A stretch of DNA of 8,190 bases, from positions 1-8,190 of the forward strand of contig JAUVRF010000064.1 of the NCBI GenBank assembly GCA_030597775.1. The letters run 5' to 3'. A program made the translations under genes and the position numbers. Below are positions 1 through 5,885 of the stretch, one piece after another (within the stretch, counting starts at the first letter, position 1; each line of letters begins with the position of its first letter). The stretch comes from Methanobacteriota archaeon (GTDB lineage: Archaea > Thermoplasmatota > DTKX01 > GCA-020343715). The notes beneath the pieces were generated by a model. The model searched no databases. It was not told where the DNA came from and saw nothing but the letters and a program-made list of their open reading frames with translations.

Positions 1-1
1 C

Positions 2-1468
2 CCTCAATCCCACTCCCCCCCCCCCGCATACCCTCCCCCCGCATACCCTCCCCCGGCCTATCCACCGTATCCCCCACCCCATGGCCCATCCCCATACGGG
101 ACCCCGGACGAGGCCGCCACCAGCTTCCTTCACTCTGTGCGGAGGATCGTCCACGCCATCTCTCTCCTGGCGGTCTTCAGCCTTGCGTTCTTCTTCCTCA
201 TCGATGTGTTGATACTGATCTGGGGTTACTGGCCAGTATCCCAGGCCGCCATGTCCTTCGAGAACTACACCATCGTGTTCGCGATAGCACCGGGGCAGGT
301 CGGCGAGTCCACGTGGACAGGATGGGGTGCCTTCGTCGCGGGAGCTGTGCTGTTCTTCATCGGTCTGGCGCTGTTCAAGGTCCAGAGGGAAGGCAAGATG
401 CCAGGGCTCGCGGGGACCGGGACCCTCATCGTCGCCCTGCTCTTCGGTCTCTCTGGCTTTGGGATGTTGGCCTTCGGGGGTTACCTGGCCGCAACCGGGC
501 ACATGATGGATGGCCTCGCCGTCCCGAACATATTCCCGACCCCCGTGGGACTGATGGCCCTCCAGTTCACGCTGATGGTCCAGTGGCACAGCATCATGAG
601 CGGGGCCATCCTCATGTCGGTCTGCGTGATGCTCATCGTGGACACGCCGGCCTTGGTAAAGGACGTCAAGAGGAGCCTGGGGAGGATGGAGCTCCCCACC
701 TTACGGACCGACAACACGTGGATCGTCATCTTCAGGATGTACATGGCCATAGTTGGCTTCTATTTCATCTACAACATCATTCTTCTCCTGTTCACCGTCG
801 AACAAGAGGTGCCCGCGTTCGATGAGCAACCCCTCTGGCAACAGTTGCACTCCTTCGCCGTGGCCTCCGTATGGGAGGAGATCCTGACCCGCGTGCTCAT
901 GCTGGGCCTGCCTCTGCTGGTCTACCACGTGATCGCTGACCGGAAGAAGGCCTCCGTCGGTCGGTACCTGGTGGGTGGCGGGTTCAAGATCGACACCGCC
1001 GCCTTCGTCCTGATATCGGTCTCCTCCGTGGTGTTCGCCCTTGCCCACGTGTCCGGCTGGGACCTTTGGAAGGTGCTTCCCACGGTGATATCGGGCTTCG
1101 CCTTCGGGTACCTGTTCCTCAAGAGGGGGCTGTGGGCTGCCATCATCCTCCACTTCGTCTTCGACTACCTGGGCATGACAACGGACGTGCTCATCGAGTG
1201 GGGCATCGACATCACCCTGATGTTCAACCTGTTCTTCTTCTTCTGGGTGCTGGTCGGCGTCGTGCTCCTGGTACACTACCTCGTGATAATCATCGACGAG
1301 GGGCCCGACATCGTGAGGAAAGCCCTGTGGGGTCCAACACCGGCGGCGGAGTCCGGGGCGGAAAGGTTTAATGGCCCGCAGAACGTCGGGGCCGGCGATA
1401 AGGATGAAGGTCCTCAAGAGGGACCTCCGCGGGGGCATGATGAAGCTCCTGGTGGAGAACGGAGATGA
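2..1468 (+). CDS. CPBP-family intramembrane metalloprotease, 5' end outside window
   Basis: Polytopic membrane protein of the CPBP (CAAX protease/bacteriocin-processing, Abi) family, whose members are intramembrane metal-dependent endopeptidases. Counting from the GTG at 137 as residue 1, the three family motifs are present: EExxxR (E247, E248, R252), FxxxH (F300, H304) and HxxxD (H339, D343). About nine or ten hydrophobic segments are visible, for example near 6-26, 63-81, 92-117, 134-168, 195-219, 288-305 and 359-385. The frame has no stop from base 2 to the GTG, so that GTG is probably not the true start. The extra 45 residues are rich in Pro, Ala and Tyr and would precede the first membrane segment. 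The C-terminal ~45 residues are polar and rich in Gly, Pro and Glu. The last 65 nt overlap the pelota gene in another frame. The substrate is unknown. The family call is firm, the start is not. Confidence 0.85.
   Translation, partial: PQSHSPPPAYPPPAYPPPAYPPYPPPHGPSPYGTPDEAATSFLHSVRRIVHAISLLAVFSLAFFFLIDVLILIWGYWPVSQAAMSFENYTIVFAIAPGQVGESTWTGWGAFVAGAVLFFIGLALFKVQREGKMPGLAGTGTLIVALLFGLSGFGMLAFGGYLAATGHMMDGLAVPNIFPTPVGLMALQFTLMVQWHSIMSGAILMSVCVMLIVDTPALVKDVKRSLGRMELPTLRTDNTWIVIFRMYMAIVGFYFIYNIILLLFTVEQEVPAFDEQPLWQQLHSFAVASVWEEILTRVLMLGLPLLVYHVIADRKKASVGRYLVGGGFKIDTAAFVLISVSSVVFALAHVSGWDLWKVLPTVISGFAFGYLFLKRGLWAAIILHFVFDYLGMTTDVLIEWGIDITLMFNLFFFFWVLVGVVLLVHYLVIIIDEGPDIVRKALWGPTPAAESGAERFNGPQNVGAGDKDEGPQEGPPRGHDEAPGGERR
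17..61 (+). repeat. 15-nt tandem repeat encoding PPPAY units
   Basis: Three successive 15-nt units, each encoding Pro-Pro-Pro-Ala-Tyr in the CPBP protease frame, are followed by a degenerate Pro-Pro-Tyr and a further proline-rich stretch to about base 100. The first two units are nearly identical at the DNA level; the third differs at synonymous positions. This suggests repeat expansion followed by drift under selection for the peptide. It probably forms a disordered tail before the first membrane segment. The array may continue beyond the left edge. Confidence 0.75.
1362..1372 (+). promoter_or_regulatory. Probable BRE/TATA promoter of pelota
   Basis: The element AAAGGTTTAAT looks like an archaeal BRE plus TATA box in otherwise GC-rich DNA. 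A transcription start about 25-28 nt downstream would fall near 1394-1398. That gives a leader of 10 nt or less before the pelota ATG at 1404, which has no clear Shine-Dalgarno sequence. The element lies inside the CPBP protease coding region. A very similar AAAGGTTAAT precedes the GTPase gene. Sequence resemblance only. Confidence 0.55.
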
Positions 1469-2471
1469 CCTTTGGCACCTACGCCACCTGATACAGTCCG
1501 GGGACATCGTCTCCGCGGTCACGTGGCGCAGGGACGAGCGTTCCACCGACATGGTCAGGGCCGAGAAGGTGGAGCGTCGCCGAATGTACCTGGGCCTCGA
1601 GGTGGAGGAGGTGGAGTACGCCGACTTCTCCGACCGACTGAGGATCCTGGGCCTCATCCGGGAGGGACCCGACGACATTCCCCGGGGCGCCCATCACACC
1701 CTGAACGTGGAGGTGGGTGGCGATGTCAGGATCCGAAAGGTCCGTTGGCACCGCTTCGAGCTGGAGCGCATCGACGAGGCGGTGAAGGCCACCCGAAGGC
1801 CTGCGGTGCTCATCGTCTGCATTGACGACGAGACGGCGGTCTTCGCGGCCGTGCGCCAGATCGGTGTGGAGAAGCTCTCCGAGATCCTGGGACCCGGAAG
1901 CATGAAGGGTGTGGACAAGCCCCCCAAGGGCATCAAGGAGGCATGGTTCCAGGAGATGACGGAGGAGCTTGCCCGGGTGGGAGCGGCCGACCTCCCCCTC
2001 ATAATCGTGGGGCCCGGGTTCACCCGGACCGCCCTGCTGGACTACGTGAGGGCCCATCGGTCGGACCTGGTGGCCAGGGCGGTCACCGAGGGCACGGGTC
2101 GGGCCGGAATGGTGGGCGGCCAGGAGGCCATCCGTCGGGGCATGGTCTCCCGGGTCGTCGAGGGTGCCCGGGTCGAGCTAGAGACGGAGATGGTCGAGGA
2201 GGTCCTGGCCAGCATCGGTCGGGGAGACCACAGGTCGATATACGGGCCAAACGAGGTGCGCGGGGCCGTACGTGCTGGTGCGGCCGAGACCCTGCTAGTC
2301 TCCGACGATGTCGTCCGGGAGGGACCTGTCGTGGAGCTCCTCGACGAGGCGGACAACATCGGCACCCGGGTGCTGATCGTCTCCACCTCCCACGAGGCGG
2401 GCGAGAGGCTCAGCCGGTTGGGAGGTCTAGCGGCACTCTGCCGGTATCCCTACGACCCACGCGATTCTTAG
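1404..2471 (+). CDS. pelA: mRNA surveillance protein Pelota (aPelota)
   Basis: Pelota is the eRF1-related factor that, with an EF1A-type GTPase and ABCE1, enters the A site of stalled ribosomes and splits them. The 355 residues match the usual archaeal length. The N-terminus has the family opening MKVLKRDLRGG and a later DDLWHL segment (residues 21-26). The domain order fits the family: an Sm-like N-terminal domain (~1-130), an eRF1_2-like central domain (~131-255, with a GPGF turn at 203-206) and an eRF1_3-like domain (~256-355, with a DEADNIGTRV segment). The frame is open upstream to an ATG at 1371, but that codon abuts the TATA-like box and would lie upstream of the predicted transcript start. 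The ATG at 1404 restores the conserved N-terminus. The CPBP gene overlaps the first 65 nt. A GGQ tripeptide at 238-240 is not at the eRF1 catalytic position. Confidence 0.95.
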   Translation: MKVLKRDLRGGMMKLLVENGDDLWHLRHLIQSGDIVSAVTWRRDERSTDMVRAEKVERRRMYLGLEVEEVEYADFSDRLRILGLIREGPDDIPRGAHHTLNVEVGGDVRIRKVRWHRFELERIDEAVKATRRPAVLIVCIDDETAVFAAVRQIGVEKLSEILGPGSMKGVDKPPKGIKEAWFQEMTEELARVGAADLPLIIVGPGFTRTALLDYVRAHRSDLVARAVTEGTGRAGMVGGQEAIRRGMVSRVVEGARVELETEMVEEVLASIGRGDHRSIYGPNEVRGAVRAGAAETLLVSDDVVREGPVVELLDEADNIGTRVLIVSTSHEAGERLSRLGGLAALCRYPYDPRDS

Positions 2472-2490
2472 GGCCAGTAACTGACGCCCC

Positions 2491-2505
2491 AAAGGTTAAT
2501 TATAA
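2491..2505 (+). promoter_or_regulatory. Probable BRE/TATA promoter of the GTPase gene cluster
   Basis: The stretch AAAGGTTAATTATAA lies 20 nt after the pelota stop and is the clearest AT-rich island in the window. It shares the AAAGGTT(T)AAT pattern with the pelota promoter. A start 25-30 nt downstream would leave a leader of about 30 nt containing the GGAGG at 2546-2550, ahead of the ATG at 2561. The small gap to the next gene suggests that it serves the GTPase and V4R genes together. A second AT-rich patch, ATTAAAT at 2513-2519, is an alternative TATA box. Confidence 0.6.
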
Positions 2506-2537
2506 GCAGGGCATTAAATGCGATTAGGAGCCCTGCT
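2505..2537. repeat. Perfect 8-bp inverted repeat next to the TATA box
   Basis: AGCAGGGC at 2505-2512 is the exact reverse complement of GCCCTGCT at 2530-2537, with a 17-nt AT-richer spacer. The arms flank the expected transcription start of the GTPase gene, a position suited to a repressor operator. The right arm can instead pair locally: AGCCC (2529-2533) with GGGCT (2538-2542) forms a 5-bp stem with a 4-nt loop just before the ribosome-binding site. Role unknown. Confidence 0.4.
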
Positions 2538-2560
2538 GGGCTTCTGGAGGCTGTTGGGAG

Positions 2561-3379
2561 ATGCCCCTTTTCAAGCGCCGAGACAAGAAGGCCGGGCGCG
2601 AAAAAGAGGAGAAACCAGAGGGCAAGGAGCCCCCCGGGAAGGGGGCCGAGGAGCCCGAGGATGAACTCGCCGAGCCGAAGGAAGGCGAGGAGGAAGAGGG
2701 AGCGGAACAGCCCGAGGACGAGGACGACGAGGGCGAGGACGAGCCATCCATCGACGAGCTCATCGAGGGCATAGCGGCGCGTGATGCCGAGGAAGCGACC
2801 GACAGGCCCGTCGAGATGGACGAGGCCCTGGGAGAGCTGGCCGGCGGGGACGTCAAGCTGATCAAGATGGCCAAGAAGGTGGTGGTCATAGGCGACCCCG
2901 CCGTGGGCAAGACCTCCTTGATCAAGCGGTTCGTCCAGGACGTCTTCGACGACAGGTACCTGAACACCATCGGCGCCAAGGTCATGAAGAAGGAGCTGGG
3001 TGTGAACCGCCCGGACACCGGGGAGATCGTCGACCTCAAGCTGATCCTGTGGGACATCGCGGGCCAGGAGACGTACGAGATCGTCAAGAAGGCCTACTAC
3101 CGTGGCGCCTCGGGTGCCATAGTGGTGTGCGATTCGACCAGGAAGGAGACGATGGATGACCTCCACAGGTGGATAGAGAACCTGTTCGACGTGACCGATG
3201 TCATCCCGCTGATCATCATTATCAACAAGATCGATCTCGATGAGGAGACCCAGTTCACAGAGGAGCAGGTCAACGAGGAGTTCGCACCCTACGGGGCGGG
3301 CGTATTCAGGACCTCTGCCAAGACAGGCGAGAACGTCGAGAGGATCTTTCACGAGCTGGGCAAACTGATAAGCAGATGA
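2561..3379 (+). CDS. Rab/Ras-like small GTPase with long acidic N-terminal tail
   Basis: A small GTPase of the Ras superfamily, closest in motifs to the Rab/Ras group. Residues 1-7 are basic, ~10-64 are dominated by Glu, Asp, Pro and Lys, and a linker runs to ~100. The G domain (~104-271) has all five motifs: G1 GDPAVGKT (111-118), a switch I NTIG with T136, G3 WDIAGQE (164-170), G4 NKID (222-225) and G5 TSAK (251-254). The catalytic Gln equivalent to Ras Q61 is Q169. The Ras G12 position is Pro (P113). No C-terminal prenylation cysteine exists (the protein ends KLISR), so any membrane attachment would need a partner. Start: ATG with GGAGG 10 nt upstream. The V4R gene begins 13 nt after the stop, suggesting co-transcription. 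It is probably a molecular switch; its effector is unknown. Confidence 0.93.
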   Translation: MPLFKRRDKKAGREKEEKPEGKEPPGKGAEEPEDELAEPKEGEEEEGAEQPEDEDDEGEDEPSIDELIEGIAARDAEEATDRPVEMDEALGELAGGDVKLIKMAKKVVVIGDPAVGKTSLIKRFVQDVFDDRYLNTIGAKVMKKELGVNRPDTGEIVDLKLILWDIAGQETYEIVKKAYYRGASGAIVVCDSTRKETMDDLHRWIENLFDVTDVIPLIIIINKIDLDEETQFTEEQVNEEFAPYGAGVFRTSAKTGENVERIFHELGKLISR

Positions 3380-3392
3380 TGAGGCTGATAGA

Positions 3393-3845
3393 GTGTCGAA
3401 ATCCAACGAGATCCCCTTCGTGGCCCTTCCTGTGGACATATTCACCGCGATGCGCGACATACTGGGCGAGTACGACCTCAGCGACAAGGAAGAGGAGTTC
3501 TTCGAGACCCTGGGCGTCAGGTGCGGCAGGGCAGTGGTAAAGCGGACCGGTTTCACCTGGGAGAGCGACGAGCAGCTGGCCGACGCCCTGGTGTCCCTGT
3601 GGGCCGAGGTGGGCATAGGTCGACTCACCGCCAAGGACGTGGACAAGGGTGGCGTGGCCGCCGAGGTCACGGACACCATCGAGAGCCTGGCCCTGGGGAA
3701 CGTGGGAGAGCCCTCCTGCCATTTCACCCGGGGTTACATTACCGGCGTCGTCAGCGAGCTGTCCTCCCGGGAGCACATGACGGTCGAGGACCAGTGCGTC
3801 TGCGAGGGCCACCCCAAGTGCGTCTTCACGGTGATACCTTTATAG
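3393..3845 (+). CDS. V4R-domain protein (Bet3-like fold family)
   Basis: A 150-residue protein whose C-terminal half matches the V4R (vinyl-4-reductase) domain: CHFTRGYITGVVSEL at 109-123 and a final cysteine segment with C135, C137 and C143. V4R domains bind small hydrophobic ligands or act in sensing, and have been proposed as the prokaryotic relatives of Bet3, a core subunit of the eukaryotic TRAPP complex that activates Rab GTPases. The N-terminal half is mostly helical, with an acidic patch at 31-37. The GTG start has GAGG 8 nt upstream and lies 13 nt after the GTPase stop. No alternative start occurs before Met20. Its place directly after a Rab-like GTPase suggests a partner or regulator of that protein (inference). 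It is not a biosynthetic vinyl reductase on any evidence here. Confidence 0.85.
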   Translation: MSKSNEIPFVALPVDIFTAMRDILGEYDLSDKEEEFFETLGVRCGRAVVKRTGFTWESDEQLADALVSLWAEVGIGRLTAKDVDKGGVAAEVTDTIESLALGNVGEPSCHFTRGYITGVVSELSSREHMTVEDQCVCEGHPKCVFTVIPL

Positions 3846-3846
3846 G
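3837..3846 (+). promoter_or_regulatory. Possible internal TATA box for the PIN/TPR gene
   Basis: CCTTTATAGG overlaps the V4R stop codon. A transcript start about 25-30 nt downstream would give a ~30-nt leader carrying GGAGGT (3882-3887), nine nt before the ATG at 3897. The PIN/TPR gene might therefore be expressed partly on its own. Only the TTTATA core supports this. Confidence 0.35.
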
Positions 3847-3896
3847 TGCCCGGACCCCTCCCATCGTCGGAACGACCACCGGGAGGTATAGGGAAC

Positions 3897-5885
3897 ATGA
3901 GCGACGCCTACATCTTCGATTCCAACTTCTTCATCTCCTTGGCCCAGACGAGGCACCCCCAGGCCCTCGACAGGGTCCTGGACCTAACGGCGGGGAAGGG
4001 CTGGGAGATGCACGTGACAGAGCCCATCCTCGGCGAGGTGCAGTACGTAAAGTGCAAGGGCTCCAAGCACACCGCCATGCAACTGAGCAACGCGATGATG
4101 GAGGTGCATCCCGCCGACGACAAGGCCATCGTCAATATCCGGACCCAGCTGGGCGGCGGTCACAGGGCTCCCCAGGCCCCCGACCTGTCCCTGATGGTCC
4201 TGGCCGATGACCTGTCAAATAGGGGGAAGAGCGTCAAGCTCATCAGCGACGACTTCAAGATCTCCACCAGCTCCAAAGAGCTGGGCCGGTCCTACGCCGT
4301 TCTCTCCCCCTCGGTCTTCCTCTTCACCCTGTCCCGGGAGCTTGCTGGGGACGACAAGAAGCTGGTCCGGATGCTCTACAAGAAGGTCCGTCACGGAGAG
4401 ATGGAGTACGTCCTCTCCCGGGCGGACATGTACAACGTGGAGGACAAGCTGACCTGGCTCATGGACAACCTGCTCACCACCGTGACCGCTCCCGCGGGTC
4501 CGCCGACCGCCGCTGCCACACAGGTGGCCCTATCAACACCTGGCAAGGCGCCCGGGCAAACCATCCAGGGCGGCGACTGGGACGCCCTCATCCGTCACCT
4601 CAGGGGTGAGCATGTCAGGCGTGGCCACATCAAGTCCTTCGACCCGATCATGCCCCACCTGGAGCCACTCACCGAACTGCTGGATGTCCTCCGGGAGATC
4701 CACAGGATATCGGACGGCGGAGACATCCCGGCTGCCCTCCGCTACAGCCATTCCGAGCTATCGACCCTCAAGTCCCAGCTCCAGCTCTCGGTGGGGGCCC
4801 TCGACTACGAAATGGGTCGCATGGTCCTGCGGGCGTACGCGGAGATGCTGCCTCACCTGGAGATGGTGACCGCGCTTCTCCACATCAACCTGGGCGAGGT
4901 AGTGGACTGCGAGGACCACCTGGACAACGTGGCCCTGCTGGCCCTGGCGGCGGGTCTCAACCATATAGTGGTGGAGGCGAACTACCTGGAGGCACTCGTC
5001 CACGTCTACCGGGATGCCTGGGATGATGCGGAGGAGCAGTTCTCCCTGACCTTCCGCCTCGCCGAACAGGCCGGCGACGAGGCCACCGTCCTCCGTTCCC
5101 TCATCGGCGGGGCCGTGGCGAGCCAGCTTAACAGTGACTACGATGGGGCCGAGGAGTTGATGTCCCAGGTGAACGAGCGGGTCGAGGCCGATCCATGGTC
5201 CGGCTCGGTGGCCCTGGAGGAGTTCGGGGACCACTTCACGAACTTCGGCGCCACGTACCTGGCTGTCGGACTGTACAACGAGGCCCTCGAATGCGCGGTG
5301 GAATCCCGGGCCCCGGATGACGCCGAGCGCATCCTGGGCAAGCTGCGCAGGGCACGCCTGTCCATGGGTCTCGAGGAGAGGGAGACGGCCGTCGAGATCA
5401 GGGACCTCATCGACATGGCCAACGACATCCAGGACAAGGAGCTCCTCGACACGTACCTGTCCATGAAGGAGGAGCTGATGGCCGAGATGGAGAGGATGGA
5501 CGATCCCCTGGAGGGCACCTTCGACGAATGGTCCCCCGCAACGCGGCTGCCCGACCCCCTGGAGGATTGGCTGGACATCGTTCGTGCCGACCCTCTGCCG
5601 AAGGGCGAGGGAACGATCCTGGTCTGCTACTCAAGCCAGATGGGCAACGTGGGAGTGCTGGTGAACGACACCGTGAGCCTTCCCGGCATCGAGCTCGCCC
5701 GCTTCAAGGTCACGCCCTCCAGCAAGGTGAAGCTGGTGGAGGCGCCCGAGCCCTTCCGCTCCGGCTACAGGCTGAGGGGAATAATCGTCCTCCACGAGGA
5801 GGACCCGTACCTGCTGTCGCGCAGCCCCATCCGGCTCCGCCGGCAGACGCGGCTGGTTCCCGAACCCCCTCACCAGTCCGCCTAG
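3897..5885 (+). CDS. PIN-domain nuclease fused to TPR-like repeats and a C-terminal beta-rich domain
   Basis: A 662-residue multidomain protein. Residues 1-~145 form a PIN domain, a metal-dependent RNase fold, with the expected acidic set: D8 (IFDSN), E47, D96 and D118/D119 (LISDDF). The DDF-x-I pattern recalls Nob1-type PIN domains, but no zinc-ribbon cysteines follow, so this is not Nob1. A Pro/Ala/Thr-rich linker (~196-226) leads to a helical region (~230-535) with TPR-like repeats, clearest at ~360-475. The last ~90 residues (~572-650) look beta-rich and belong to no family I recognise. Start: GGAGGT nine nt upstream favours ATG 3897 over an upstream in-frame GTG at 3846. The gene lies 51 nt after the V4R gene. 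The PIN call is firm; the RNA substrate and the link to the GTPase are unknown. The stop overlaps that of dph2. Confidence 0.85.
   Translation: MSDAYIFDSNFFISLAQTRHPQALDRVLDLTAGKGWEMHVTEPILGEVQYVKCKGSKHTAMQLSNAMMEVHPADDKAIVNIRTQLGGGHRAPQAPDLSLMVLADDLSNRGKSVKLISDDFKISTSSKELGRSYAVLSPSVFLFTLSRELAGDDKKLVRMLYKKVRHGEMEYVLSRADMYNVEDKLTWLMDNLLTTVTAPAGPPTAAATQVALSTPGKAPGQTIQGGDWDALIRHLRGEHVRRGHIKSFDPIMPHLEPLTELLDVLREIHRISDGGDIPAALRYSHSELSTLKSQLQLSVGALDYEMGRMVLRAYAEMLPHLEMVTALLHINLGEVVDCEDHLDNVALLALAAGLNHIVVEANYLEALVHVYRDAWDDAEEQFSLTFRLAEQAGDEATVLRSLIGGAVASQLNSDYDGAEELMSQVNERVEADPWSGSVALEEFGDHFTNFGATYLAVGLYNEALECAVESRAPDDAERILGKLRRARLSMGLEERETAVEIRDLIDMANDIQDKELLDTYLSMKEELMAEMERMDDPLEGTFDEWSPATRLPDPLEDWLDIVRADPLPKGEGTILVCYSSQMGNVGVLVNDTVSLPGIELARFKVTPSSKVKLVEAPEPFRSGYRLRGIIVLHEEDPYLLSRSPIRLRRQTRLVPEPPHQSA

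Noticed and set aside
17..100. C-rich tandem repeat as part of a CRISPR array or attachment site
   Set aside because: The units are contiguous with no spacers and keep one open reading frame encoding PPPAY, so they are coding repeats.
701..1678. A 325-codon open frame on the - strand
   Set aside because: Antisense to the CPBP and pelota genes; low-complexity Asp/His/Glu-rich product with no motif.
2115..2123. GGQ tripeptide in Pelota (residues 238-240), suggesting peptide-release activity
   Set aside because: It lies late in the central domain where other Pelota proteins have a Ser-Gly-rich helix start, not in the eRF1 GGQ loop. It is most likely a chance tripeptide.
2529..2542. Hairpin AGCCC-TGCT-GGGCT as a terminator of pelota
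   Set aside because: No U-rich tract follows it and it lies downstream of the GTPase promoter. A leader or operator role fits better.
2518..2661. Small upstream open frame beginning with the ATG at 2518 and overlapping the GTPase gene
   Set aside because: The predicted transcription start is downstream of this ATG and there is no ribosome-binding site. The product overlaps the GTPase in another frame and has no features.
2468..3727. A 419-codon open frame on the - strand
   Set aside because: Antisense to the GTPase and V4R genes, whose motifs are complete. The shadow product shows no recognisable motif.
3846..3896. GTG at 3846 as start of the PIN/TPR protein
   Set aside because: The added 17 residues are not part of a PIN fold, there is no ribosome-binding site before the GTG, and GGAGGT is well placed for the ATG at 3897.
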